Below, in pieces: positions 5,918-14,357 of a DNA stretch of 18,938 nucleotides. Position 1 is the stretch's first letter, and every line of letters begins with the position of its first letter. Origin of the DNA: Pseudomonadota bacterium (GTDB taxonomy: Bacteria; Desulfobacterota; Desulfovibrionia; Desulfovibrionales; Desulfovibrionaceae); assembly GCA_023390395.1 (NCBI GenBank), contig JAEWCY010000007.1, positions 1 through 18,938 of the forward strand. Reading direction: 5' to 3'. The position numbers and the translations under genes are program-made. Below the pieces are notes generated by a model. It did not search any database. It was not told the DNA's origin and saw nothing but the letters and a program-made list of their open reading frames with translations.

Positions 5918-7524
5918 ACCAAAAGTTCGCCCATGGCCTGGTAGGCCTGCCGGCCGGCCATGAGCGCGCCGGTGTAGCCGCCGCCGGGGCTGCCCCAGGC
6001 GCTGGCCAGAAAAAGCCCGGGCACGGTGGTGGCGCTCGGCAGGCGGCTCAGGAAGGCGTTGTCGGGCGTGGGCGCGAAGCCGTAGATCGCGCCCCGGGCG
6101 TTGCCCGTGAAGCGCCGGTTGGTCAGGGGCGTCGCGGCCTCGCGCATGACGATCCTGGCGGAGAGCCCCGGCAGCACGGCCTCCTCGGCCCGGCGGATCA
6201 GGATGTCGGCCAGCCGGCGCTTCTCGGCCACGTAGGCCGCCTTGCGCCCGGCCAGGTAGTCCGCCTCGAAGGGCCGCCAGTGCTCGTAGCCGCACAGGCA
6301 CACCAGGCAGACCGTGGAGCAGCCGGGCGGGGAAAAACCGGGGACCAGGTTGTCGTAGAGCATCATGGAAAAGGAGGCCCGCTCGAAATCGCAGGCCATG
6401 GACGCGGCGAAGTTGGCCTCCATGTCCAGGCTCGGATAGACGGACAGCTCCGGTTCGCCCAGGACCTTGGTGACGTCGCGGTCAAGACCCAGCCAGACGA
6501 TGACGCTCCCCGGGCTGGGGGCAAGGCGGGCCATCTTCTGCCGCTCGCCCTCGGCCGTTCCCCCGGGGGGAAGCAGCCCGTCGAAGGCGGCCGGGGCGCA
6601 GGAGCCCAGGGCCACGGCCCTGGCGTAGGCCTCCCGGCCGTCGGCCGTGCGCACGCCCACGGCCCGGCCGTTTCGCGTCAGGATGGACGCCACGCGCGTG
6701 CGCAGGCGCACCTCGCCGCCGCCGGCGGCGATGGCGTCTCCCAATGCGTCGGACAGGGCCTGGGACGTGCCCCGGACGTAATAGCCGCCGGATTCGAGGT
6801 ACTGGCCCGTGGGCACGAGGTAGAAGAAGGCCGACAGCCGCGAAGGCGGCAGGCCGTAGTAGCCGCAGCTTTGGGTCAGCACGGCCCGCAGCCGGGGATC
6901 CTGCACGAAAGGCTCCAGCACCTGGGCCACGGTCTTGTCGCGGATGGCCCAGAGGTGGGGGAAACGCCGGGGAAAATCGCGCCCGTCGCCGCCAAGGCCG
7001 GCGGTCTCGTCCATGACGGCCCGCCACAGGGCGAAATAGCGCCCCAGGCCCTCGGCCTGCCCGGGGAAAAGCGCCGCCAATTGCCGCTCGAAGCCGCCGA
7101 GGCCGGCCTTGGCCGGGATGTCCAGGGAAAAGCCCGGAAAACGCGCTGCCCAGGCATGGGGATGGGGCACGAGGGCGATGTCGTCCCAGACGCCCAAAGC
7201 TTCGAGCATGGACCGGGCGCCCGGCGTGTCCAGGGCCGAGGCGTGCAGCGACGCCTCGCAGGCGAACTCCCGCCCGTTGCCGTCGCGGCGGGCAAAGGAC
7301 GTGGCGTAGCCGCCCAGGCGGTAGTGCTGTTCGAGGAGCAGCGTCCTGTGGCCAGCCTTGGCCAGGTGCGCCGCGCAGCAAAGCCCGCCGAGCCCCGCGC
7401 CGACGACGATGGCGTCATAGTTTTCCGACGGCGACGGCGTTGTCGCGGCCTCGACGAAGCTCAGGCCAGACAGTCCCGATGCGGCGGCAAACGCGGCCGC
7501 GCGCAGGAATCCTCTGCGATTCAT
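5914..7524 (-). CDS. Tat-exported FAD-dependent oxidoreductase (phytoene desaturase/CrtI-like)
   Basis: 536 aa. Start ATG 7524 is set by GGAGGT six bases upstream. Residues 1-27 are a twin-arginine signal (NRRGFLRAAAF, hydrophobic stretch, SFVEA), so the folded flavoprotein is probably exported. Residues 36-48 hold the dinucleotide-binding motif (YDAIVVGAGLGGL), followed by LLLEQHYRLGGYATS, the FAD-contact region of CrtI/carotenoid isomerase/retinol saturase-like enzymes. Near the C-terminus PGLFLASAWGSPGGGYTGAL is the family's second FAD motif. The substrate is unknown: no carotenoid genes are nearby and a Tat signal is unusual for CrtI proper. It lies 145 bp downstream of a sensor kinase on the same strand and its stop overlaps that of LysR by 4 bp. 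Confidence 0.85.
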   Translation of the reverse strand: MNRRGFLRAAAFAAASGLSGLSFVEAATTPSPSENYDAIVVGAGLGGLCCAAHLAKAGHRTLLLEQHYRLGGYATSFARRDGNGREFACEASLHASALDTPGARSMLEALGVWDDIALVPHPHAWAARFPGFSLDIPAKAGLGGFERQLAALFPGQAEGLGRYFALWRAVMDETAGLGGDGRDFPRRFPHLWAIRDKTVAQVLEPFVQDPRLRAVLTQSCGYYGLPPSRLSAFFYLVPTGQYLESGGYYVRGTSQALSDALGDAIAAGGGEVRLRTRVASILTRNGRAVGVRTADGREAYARAVALGSCAPAAFDGLLPPGGTAEGERQKMARLAPSPGSVIVWLGLDRDVTKVLGEPELSVYPSLDMEANFAASMACDFERASFSMMLYDNLVPGFSPPGCSTVCLVCLCGYEHWRPFEADYLAGRKAAYVAEKRRLADILIRRAEEAVLPGLSARIVMREAATPLTNRRFTGNARGAIYGFAPTPDNAFLSRLPSATTVPGLFLASAWGSPGGGYTGALMAGRQAYQAMGELLV

Positions 7525-7566
7525 GCCCCACCTCCATGGCGATCCCGGCCTGTTTCTATCCCTTTC

Positions 7567-7593
7567 GCGGCCGTTGCGCCAGGGCGCGGCCGC
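7567..7593. repeat. Nested GC-rich hairpin upstream of the FAD oxidoreductase
   Basis: GCGGCC (7567-7572) pairs with GGCCGC (7588-7593), and inside them GCGCC (7576-7580) pairs with GGCGC (7583-7587), leaving a three-base bulge. It ends about 43 bp before the FAD gene's start codon, in its leader if the gene is co-transcribed with the kinase. There is no U-tract, so it is not a standard terminator. Confidence 0.5.
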
Positions 7594-7611
7594 ATGGTCA
7601 CGAAGATGCAA

Positions 7612-7639
7612 TGCAAGGCGCAGAGGCTTTCGCCTTGCA
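7612..7639. promoter_or_regulatory. Perfect 9-bp inverted repeat between kinase and FAD oxidoreductase
   Basis: TGCAAGGCG at 7612-7620 is exactly reverse-complementary to 7631-7639, with a 10-base spacer. Further TGCAA copies flank it (7607-7611 and 7646-7650). It may be an operator or an RNA hairpin separating expression of the kinase and the FAD gene; no U-run follows on the coding strand. Confidence 0.5.
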
Positions 7640-7669
7640 AAATCGTGCAACGTGACGTCGCGGCGGATC

Positions 7670-9598
7670 TCAGGCGTCTTTGCGGAGGTACGGCAGTTCC
7701 AGGATGAAGACGCTGCCGCGTCCCAGTTCGGACTCGGCCCAGATGCGGCCGTGGTAGTGCTCCACGATCTGGCGGCAGATGGCCAGGCCCAGGCCCGTGC
7801 CCTTGCGGCGCTGGCCCTCGGTCACGGTGTCGCTGACCTGCGCCTGGTGGAACTTGTCGAAGATCTTTTCCAGGGATTCCCTGGGCACGCCCTGGCCGGT
7901 GTCCGTCACCTCCACCCGCAGCATCTCTCCCGCGACGCAGGCCCGCAGGCGCACGGCCCCCTCGTCCGTGAACTTGGCCGCGTTGCCGAGGAGATTGACC
8001 AGCACCTGGGTCAGCCGGTCGGGGTCGATGCGAAGGGGCGGCAGCCCGTCCGCCACATCCATGGCGAAGGACACCTCGGGCTTGGCCGCGAAATCGGCGC
8101 TGACCGCGTCGGCGGCCCGGGCCACGGCCTCGGCCACGTCCACCACGGCGTCGCGCCAGTCGGCCCGACCGGCCTCGATCTTGGACAGGTCCAGGAAGTC
8201 GTTGATGAGCCGGGTGAGGCGCTCGCCCTCGTGCTCGATGATGGAGAGGTTGGCCGTGATGCGCGCGGCCTGGGCGGTCAGGCGCTCGTGGCCGGCGGCG
8301 AACGGGGCGAAAAACTTGCCGAAATCCCGGCTGATGAGCTTGGCGAAGCCCATGATGGAGGTCAGGGGCGTGCGCAGGTCGTGGGAGACGGTGGCCAGGA
8401 AGCCGGATTTGAGCTTGTCGAGTTCGGTGAGCCGGACGTTGGCCGCCTCGAGCTCCCGGGCCTTCTCGGCCAGCCGGCCCGTGCGCTCCTCCACGGCCTT
8501 GCGCAGGTGCCGGTTGAGGATCTCCAGCCGGTGCTCGGCCCGGACCCGGGCCGTGACGTCGGACAGGGTGCCCTCGGTGTAAAGCGGCGCGCCCGCGGCG
8601 TCGCGCACCAGGCGGATGTTGAGCAGCACCCACATGGTCTGGCCGTCGCGCCGCCGGAAACGCAGCTGGAGCCCGGCGATGGCCTCCTCGCGCAGCAAAC
8701 GCTCGAGCATGGCCTCGCGGTCCTGCGCAGAGTGGTAGAGCCGCGCGCCGACGTCGTCGGCGGCGTCCATGAGTTCGGCCGGCGAATCGTAGCCGAGCAT
8801 GGCGGCCATGGCCGCGTTGGCCGAGAGCATGCGGCCTTCGAGGGTGGTCTGGAAGATGCCTTCGGTGGCGTGCTCGAAGATGTCGCGGTACTTGCGCTCG
8901 GTGGAGGTCAGGCGCAGCACGGTCTCGCGCATGGTCCGGCCGAGGCTGGCCAGCTCGCCGCGCAGGCTCTCGGGCTCCATGGCGCAGGACGGGTCGCCCT
9001 GGCGCACCCGGACGGCGTAGCGTTCGAGCCGGGACAGGGGGGCGATGACGCGCCAGCGCACCACCAGGATGGCCGCCAGGCCCAGGGCGGCGTTGAGGCA
9101 CAGGATGCGAAAGACGATGCGCACCAGGGCGGCGTCGAGTTCCCGGTCCATGAAGCGCCGGGTCAGCTGCACCTCCACCGTGCCCACGGGCCGGCCCTCG
9201 AAGCGGATCTCGCGCGTCTCGGACAGGACGCGGTCCAGGGCCGGATGGGTGGTCAGGGGCGCGGGCTGCCAGTCGCGATCCCGGACCCGGCCGTCGTAGG
9301 GCCTGCCGGAATCGCCTTCCGTGACCACCACGGCGGCCACGCGATCGTTTTGCATGAGCCCGTCCATGAGCTGGACGATGTTCTCGCGCTCCAAAAACCA
9401 CAGCGGCCGGGACAGGTTCTCGGCGAGCTGGGAGGCGGCCAGGCTCGCGCCGACGCGCAGTTCGGTCTCCAGGCGGCGCTTCTCGCCGATGTAGTCGAGC
9501 ATGCCGAACGCGGCCAACAGCACGGTGTTGACGCACACGAGCGTCACAACCACGGCGCCGCCGACGGAACGCGTCAGGGAGAAACGGGGCAGGAGCAT
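7670..9598 (-). CDS. Membrane-bound PAS sensor histidine kinase
   Basis: 642 aa from ATG 9598 (MLLPRFSLTR), with weak AAGG upstream; the frame is open for 34 codons more but those look non-coding. Order: TM helix about 11-33, periplasmic sensor about 34-158, TM helix about 159-182, HAMP-like linker about 183-232, PAS domain about 235-352 (FEHATEGIFQTT), coiled linker, HisKA with phospho-acceptor His406 in TVSHDLRTPL, and HATPase with the N box (NLLGNAAKF), DTGQG at 566-570 and GTGLGL at 600-605. All catalytic elements are intact. It senses an unknown envelope or cytoplasmic signal and passes phosphate to a partner; no response regulator is adjacent, so it is an orphan here. The FAD oxidoreductase follows on the same strand; comM is divergent. 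Confidence 0.92.
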   Translation of the reverse strand: MLLPRFSLTRSVGGAVVVTLVCVNTVLLAAFGMLDYIGEKRRLETELRVGASLAASQLAENLSRPLWFLERENIVQLMDGLMQNDRVAAVVVTEGDSGRPYDGRVRDRDWQPAPLTTHPALDRVLSETREIRFEGRPVGTVEVQLTRRFMDRELDAALVRIVFRILCLNAALGLAAILVVRWRVIAPLSRLERYAVRVRQGDPSCAMEPESLRGELASLGRTMRETVLRLTSTERKYRDIFEHATEGIFQTTLEGRMLSANAAMAAMLGYDSPAELMDAADDVGARLYHSAQDREAMLERLLREEAIAGLQLRFRRRDGQTMWVLLNIRLVRDAAGAPLYTEGTLSDVTARVRAEHRLEILNRHLRKAVEERTGRLAEKARELEAANVRLTELDKLKSGFLATVSHDLRTPLTSIMGFAKLISRDFGKFFAPFAAGHERLTAQAARITANLSIIEHEGERLTRLINDFLDLSKIEAGRADWRDAVVDVAEAVARAADAVSADFAAKPEVSFAMDVADGLPPLRIDPDRLTQVLVNLLGNAAKFTDEGAVRLRACVAGEMLRVEVTDTGQGVPRESLEKIFDKFHQAQVSDTVTEGQRRKGTGLGLAICRQIVEHYHGRIWAESELGRGSVFILELPYLRKDA

Positions 9599-9747
9599 GC
9601 CTTGGGGTTCCCGGTGGAGGGTGGGGCCGCCGGCCGGATCGGGCCGGCCGAGGTCGAGGCTACCATCTGCGACAGCGGATGGAAAGCCCGGCGCGGCCAA
9701 AATCCTTGCGCCCGCCGCATGCCCGGGCTATCGATCCATGAAAGATC

Positions 9748-11283
9748 ATGAGCCTTTCCCGAATCGTCACCGGCGCGCTTTTAGGCATCGAGGCCCACAC
9801 CGTCACCCTGGAGGTCGATCTCTCCAGGCAGGGCATGCCGTCGTTCACCATGGTCGGGCTGGCCGAGGGCGCGGTGCGCGAGAGCAAGGAACGGGTGTTC
9901 GCGGCGCTCAAAAACGCCGGCCTGCGCCTGCCGCCGGCACGCATCACCGTCAACCTGGCCCCGGCCGACATGCGCAAGGAAGGCTCGGGCTACGACCTGC
10001 CCCTGGCCCTGGCCCTGCTCGCCGCCGTGGAGGCCGTGCCGCCGGAAGCCGCGGAAGGCTATTTCCTGTGCGGCGAGCTGTCGCTTTCCGGCGAGCTCAA
10101 GCCCGTGCCCGGGGTGCTGCCCCTGGCGGCCCGGGCACGGCGCGAGGGGGCCAAGGGCCTGATCGTGCCCCGGGCCAACGCCGACGAGGCGGCCGTGGTC
10201 GCGGGGCTTGCCGTCTACGCCGCCGACGACCTGGGGCAGGTGCTGCGCTTTTTCGCCGGCGAGGAAGCCCTTTCCCCGGCCGTGGCCCCGCCCTTTGCCG
10301 CCGCCGGAGAGGCGACCGCCTGCGGCGAGGACTTCGCCGAGGTCAAGGGGCAGGCCCACGCCAAGCGGGCGGTGGAGATCGCGGCGGCGGGCTCGCACAA
10401 CCTCCTTTTCATCGGCCCGCCGGGCTCGGGCAAGACCATGCTGGCCAAGCGCCTGCCCACGGTGCTGCCGCCGCTGTCCTTCGAGGAGGCGCTTGAGGTC
10501 ACGACCATCTATTCCGTGTCCGGCCGCCTGGACGGGGCGGGCCTGCTGACGGCCCGGCCCTTCCGCAGCCCGCACCACACCATTTCCGACGCCGGGCTCA
10601 TCGGCGGCGGCTCCTATCCCCGCCCGGGCGAGGTGTCCATGGCCCACCGGGGGGTGCTGTTTTTAGACGAGCTGCCGGAATTCAAGAAGTCGGTGCTGGA
10701 GGTGCTGCGCCAACCCTTGGAGGACGGCAGGGTGACCATCGCCCGGGCGGCCGTGTCGCTTTCCTACCCGGCCGACGTCATGCTTGTCGCGGCCATGAAC
10801 CCCTGCCCCTGCGGCTACCTGGGCGACGAGCGCCACGCCTGCGTGTGCGCCGACGGGGACGTGCGGCGCTACCGGTCGCGGCTTTCCGGGCCGCTTCTCG
10901 ACCGCATCGACCTGCAGGTGGAAGTGCCGGCCGTGCCGTACAAGGAGCTGCGGGCCGAGGCCTCGCCCGTAACCTCGGCGGTCATGCGGGAAAGGGTGCT
11001 GGCGGCGCGCGAGACGCAGGCGGCGCGCTACGCCGGGCTGCCCTTTTCGGTCAACGGCCGGCTGTCGGGAAAGTGGCTGTCGCAATTCTGCGCCGTGAGC
11101 CAAGAGGGGCATGCCTTCCTGGACGGCGCGGTGCGGCGGCTCGGGCTTTCGGCCCGGGCGCACACGCGCATCCTGCGCATCGCCCGCACCATCGCCGACC
11201 TCGACGGCGACGCGGACCTTCGCGTGGAGCACCTGGCCGAGGCGGTGAACTTGAGAAATCTGGACCGGCAGCGGCTGGGCTAG
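9748..11283 (+). CDS. comM: ComM/YifB family Mg-chelatase-like AAA+ ATPase
   Basis: 511 aa, normal length. Residues 1-170 form the N-terminal Lon-protease-like ChlI-type domain (MVGLAEGAVRESKERV, then ITVNLAPADMRKEGSGYDLPLAL). The AAA+ module follows with Walker A GPPGSGKT (223-230), Walker B VLFLDELPE (303-311) and the family's NPCPCGY with further Cys residues (353-367). The C-terminal domain starts after SGPLLDRIDL. ComM is a hexameric helicase that extends DNA branch migration during natural transformation in well-studied bacteria; the gene is widespread also in species not known to be competent. The SD is weak (GAAAG) before ATG 9748. Its stop shares CTAG with the convergent hybrid kinase. 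Confidence 0.95.
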   Translation: MSLSRIVTGALLGIEAHTVTLEVDLSRQGMPSFTMVGLAEGAVRESKERVFAALKNAGLRLPPARITVNLAPADMRKEGSGYDLPLALALLAAVEAVPPEAAEGYFLCGELSLSGELKPVPGVLPLAARARREGAKGLIVPRANADEAAVVAGLAVYAADDLGQVLRFFAGEEALSPAVAPPFAAAGEATACGEDFAEVKGQAHAKRAVEIAAAGSHNLLFIGPPGSGKTMLAKRLPTVLPPLSFEEALEVTTIYSVSGRLDGAGLLTARPFRSPHHTISDAGLIGGGSYPRPGEVSMAHRGVLFLDELPEFKKSVLEVLRQPLEDGRVTIARAAVSLSYPADVMLVAAMNPCPCGYLGDERHACVCADGDVRRYRSRLSGPLLDRIDLQVEVPAVPYKELRAEASPVTSAVMRERVLAARETQAARYAGLPFSVNGRLSGKWLSQFCAVSQEGHAFLDGAVRRLGLSARAHTRILRIARTIADLDGDADLRVEHLAEAVNLRNLDRQRLG

Positions 11284-13889
11284 GACGCCCCCGCCAGCGC
11301 CCCCTTGACCCCGACCACCTTGGCCACGGCCCGCAGGAGCTGGTCCATGTCGCAGGGCTTGGTCACGAACTCGTCCATGCCGGCGGCCAGGAACCGCTGC
11401 CGGTCCCCCTCCAGGGCGTAGGCCGTCAGCGCCACCACGGGCAGCTTGCGGCTCGTCCCGGGCACCTCGCCGTTGCGGATGTGGGCCACGGCCGTCAGGC
11501 CGTCCATGACCGGCATCTGGATGTCCATGACCGCCACGTCCACCCGCGTCATGGAGAGCTTGCGCAAGGCCTCCTCGCCGTTGCCCGCCTCCTCCACCTC
11601 GTGGCCGAGCTTGCGCAGCCCCCGCGCCAGGGCCAGGCGGTTGATGGCCTCGTCCTCCACCACCAGGATGCGAAGCGGCGGCAGGGCCGTCGGCCCATGC
11701 GCCTCCCCGTCCTCCCGCTCGGGCGGGGTCACCGGCCAAAGGGGCACGGCCAGGCGGAAGGTGCTGCCGAAACCCGGCTGGCTCTCCACCCAGATGCTGC
11801 CGCCCAACAGTTCGGCCAGCCGACGGGCGATGGAAAGCCCCATGCCCGTGCCGCCGAAACGTTTGGTCAGATGCTCCTCGCCCAGGGCGAAGCTCTCGAA
11901 GATCGTCGCCTGCCGGTCCTTGGGGATGCCGACGCCCGTGTCGACCACGGAGAAAACGAGGCTCAAGCCGCTGAAGTCCTTGGCCACCAGCACCCGCTCC
12001 CTGACGGCCTCGGGAGCCAGGCGGTCGGCGCGCAGGGAAACGGTCCCGCTCGGCGTGAACCGGATGGCGTTGTCCAGGAGGTGGGCCAGGATCTGGCGCA
12101 GCCGGAAGGAATCGCCCATGAGCTTGTCCGGCAGGGACGGCTCGGTGAGCACGTCGAGGCCGAGCCCGGCCAGGCCCGCCCGCACCGAGTAGGCCGAGCG
12201 CAGGGATTCGAGCAGCCGGCGCAGGGAGAATTCCCGCAGCATGGGCGAGAACGACCCGGATTCGACGCTGGCCAGCTCCAGCAGGTTGTCCACGATGTCC
12301 ACCAGCCGGTCGGTGGATTCGCGCACCGTGCGCCAGTACTCGGCCTCGTGGTCGGAAACGCCCTCCAGGATGGCCAACTGGGCCATGCCCATGATGCCGT
12401 TAATGGGCGTGCGCAGCTCGTGGCTGATGTTGGCCAGAAACTGGGTCTTGGCCTGGTCGGCCGCCTCGGCCCGGCGCTTGGCCGCGACCAGTTCCGCCTC
12501 TGCGCCCAGGCGCGCCGCGCCCATGTCGAGCAGCGTGGCCAGCCGCTGCACGAGGCGCACGTCCCGGTCGGCGTAGCCCTCCGGGGCGTCGGCCAGAAGC
12601 ATAAGCCCCCCGGGGCCGTCGGGCAGGCGGCGAAGCGGCACGGCCAGAAACCGCCGCACCAGGCCCTCGCCCGGAAAGGCCGGGCCGAAGGCGTCCAGAG
12701 GATAGGGACCGTTTTGCACCACTGGCGCGTCGCCGTTGAGGGCGTCGGCGAACGGCCCGACGTAAACGCCGGAAACTTCGGGGAAAAAGCCACGCGGTCC
12801 GGCGGGATCGTCCGGAATGGACCCGTCCGGGCCGAGGGTCGCCAGCCAATCGAGCCGCCCCAGCCGCCGTTCCACCAGGCCCACCGCCCCAAGGGGGCTG
12901 GCCGTCGCGTCCATGGCCCGGCAAAGGACCAGCCTGGCCATGCCCGGCATGTCCAGCTCGCCCGCGACCAGGGCACGGGACGTGGCGGCCATGACCGAAC
13001 TGGCCCGCAGCGCCTGGCGCAACAGCCGCAGCGCCCTTTCCCGCGAGGCCGACAGCCGCAGCACGTGCAATCCGTGGGACACGTCGTCGGCCATCTGGGC
13101 GAGAAGCGAGATTTCCTCCGCGCCGAATTCCCGGCCCTGGTGGTCGTAGATGCTCAACGCCCCGGCAACCCTCGCTCCCATGCGCAAGGGAAAGGCGATG
13201 CCCGAGCGGTACCGGTCCAGGGCCTTGGGCCGGCCCGGCCATTCGTTGTAGAACCGTTCCTCGGAGAGCCTGGGCATGGAGACCACCCGCCCCTCGCGGA
13301 TGGCCGTGCCGACCGGCCCATGCCCGCGAGCGCCGTCCTCGTAGCGGACGTCCAGGGCGTCGAGCCACTCGGAGGCCTCCCCGGCCCGGCCGGCCACGCG
13401 AACCTTCCTGTCCGGGCCGGATTCGGCCATGCCCACCCAGACGAGGTCGTAGCCGGCCTTGTCCACCAGCGTCCGGCAGATGCGCGACAGAAAGGTCTCG
13501 CGGTCCTCGGCATGGATCAGTTCGTGGTTGACCGCGCCCAGGGCCACCAGGGCCCGGTTGCTGCGCGCCAGTTCGTCCTTGGCGGCGGCCGCCTCCACCT
13601 CGCGCCGCCGCAGCGCCGCCCGCAGGCGGCCTTGCCGGTCCACGACCAGCCCGACCAGAAACGCCGGGACCACGGCGAGCAAAAGCCCCGCCGCGACCAG
13701 ACCCGCCGTGCCCAGGCCCGGAAAAGCCGTCGTCAGGGCCTTCCGACAGCCCAGGGCCAGCAGGATCATGCCGCCGCCCACGAGGACGAACGCGAGCAGT
13801 CCCCCGGTCAGCGCCTGGCGCAAGGGCGATTCGGTTTCGGAAACATGGGCCCGGTTCGGATGCACAACGCTTCTCCCGTATCGCCTCAT
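11280..13889 (-). CDS. Hybrid sensor histidine kinase with GAF domains and receiver
   Basis: 869 aa. Two TM helices lie at about 25-47 and 62-84 with almost no periplasmic loop. A GAF domain covers about 115-278 (AGYDLVWVGMAE, GHGPVGTAIREGR), and a second, more diverged GAF-like region about 305-460. HisKA carries His490 in NISHELRTPINGIMG; HATPase has Asn607, DTGVG (650-654) and GTGMGL (680-685). A C-terminal receiver (about 739-860) has acidic Glu745/Asp746, phospho-acceptor Asp789 in VMDIQMPVMDG, Thr822 and Lys844. Autophosphorylation followed by intramolecular transfer is expected; the output partner is not in view. ATG 13889 has no ribosome site, whereas GTG 13865 has GGGAGA at good spacing and may be the true start. 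Convergent with comM. Confidence 0.92.
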   Translation of the reverse strand: MRRYGRSVVHPNRAHVSETESPLRQALTGGLLAFVLVGGGMILLALGCRKALTTAFPGLGTAGLVAAGLLLAVVPAFLVGLVVDRQGRLRAALRRREVEAAAAKDELARSNRALVALGAVNHELIHAEDRETFLSRICRTLVDKAGYDLVWVGMAESGPDRKVRVAGRAGEASEWLDALDVRYEDGARGHGPVGTAIREGRVVSMPRLSEERFYNEWPGRPKALDRYRSGIAFPLRMGARVAGALSIYDHQGREFGAEEISLLAQMADDVSHGLHVLRLSASRERALRLLRQALRASSVMAATSRALVAGELDMPGMARLVLCRAMDATASPLGAVGLVERRLGRLDWLATLGPDGSIPDDPAGPRGFFPEVSGVYVGPFADALNGDAPVVQNGPYPLDAFGPAFPGEGLVRRFLAVPLRRLPDGPGGLMLLADAPEGYADRDVRLVQRLATLLDMGAARLGAEAELVAAKRRAEAADQAKTQFLANISHELRTPINGIMGMAQLAILEGVSDHEAEYWRTVRESTDRLVDIVDNLLELASVESGSFSPMLREFSLRRLLESLRSAYSVRAGLAGLGLDVLTEPSLPDKLMGDSFRLRQILAHLLDNAIRFTPSGTVSLRADRLAPEAVRERVLVAKDFSGLSLVFSVVDTGVGIPKDRQATIFESFALGEEHLTKRFGGTGMGLSIARRLAELLGGSIWVESQPGFGSTFRLAVPLWPVTPPEREDGEAHGPTALPPLRILVVEDEAINRLALARGLRKLGHEVEEAGNGEEALRKLSMTRVDVAVMDIQMPVMDGLTAVAHIRNGEVPGTSRKLPVVALTAYALEGDRQRFLAAGMDEFVTKPCDMDQLLRAVAKVVGVKGALAGAS

Positions 13890-13978
13890 CTACAGCCAGT
13901 CGGCAAAAAACGAAAGCGCATTTCATCACGCGACGGGCCTCCGGCGGGCGGGCAGGCAAGGAGAAACCGCCGCCCCCC

Positions 13979-14008
13979 TTGACGCCCTCGCCCGTCCTGG
14001 CGTAGGAA
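13979..14008 (+). promoter_or_regulatory. Candidate sigma-70-like promoter for the 49-aa protein gene
   Basis: TTGACG at 13979-13984 is followed after 18 bp by TAGGAA at 14003-14008. The -35 is a near match; the -10 is weak. Transcription would begin about 35 bp before the ATG at 14052. Confidence 0.3.
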
Positions 14009-14051
14009 TCTTCGGCGTCACCGCGCCAATCGACCCGAAGGAGAAGAGGCT

Positions 14052-14201
14052 ATGAGCATCGTATCGGAACTCGTCACGAACATGGGCCATTCCACCGAGC
14101 AGGGCTTCTTCGGGGTCACGGCCATCTACATCTACATGGCCATCATCGTCGCCACGGCTCTGGTGCGCATCCGCCACAACATGAAAAACGACCATCACTA
14201 G
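14052..14201 (+). CDS. 49-aa single-span membrane protein, function unknown
   Basis: ATG AGC ATC opens a 49-codon frame ending in TAG 14201, with AAGGAG about nine bases upstream. Residues about 1-19 are polar (MSIVSELVTNMGHSTEQG), residues about 20-39 form one hydrophobic helix rich in Ile, Ala, Tyr and Val, and the tail is basic and His-rich (RIRHNMKNDHH). This predicts a small one-span inner-membrane protein with the basic end in the cytoplasm. A strong UUCG-loop terminator 40 bp after the stop shows it is a separate transcription unit. It is divergent from the hybrid kinase and convergent with rfbA. I do not recognise the family; small proteins like this are often accessory subunits or regulators of membrane complexes, but nothing here identifies a partner. 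Confidence 0.75.
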   Translation: MSIVSELVTNMGHSTEQGFFGVTAIYIYMAIIVATALVRIRHNMKNDHH

Positions 14202-14239
14202 GCCGGTTGCGGCCACGCCGCGTCGCGCCCTTTCTTTTC

Positions 14240-14262
14240 GAGCCGCCTTCGGGCGGCTTTTT
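14240..14262 (+). terminator. Rho-independent terminator of the 49-aa gene
   Basis: AGCCGCC, a TTCG tetraloop and GGCGGCT form a perfect stem followed by TTTTT (14258-14262). The reverse strand lacks a U-run after the stem, so it mainly serves the plus-strand gene. Confidence 0.9.
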
Positions 14263-14357
14263 CGTTTTCCCCGCCGCCGAAACGCGGCCGCGCCCGTAAT
14301 CGGGGTGGGGTTTTCGGGGCGCGACCGGGAAAACGAACCATGGCGCGGAAAAAGGCC

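Noticed and set aside
9629..9648. 7-bp GC-rich inverted repeat between the PAS kinase and comM
   Set aside because: GCCGGCC/GGCCGGC dyads arise easily at this base composition and no motif or U-tract accompanies it.
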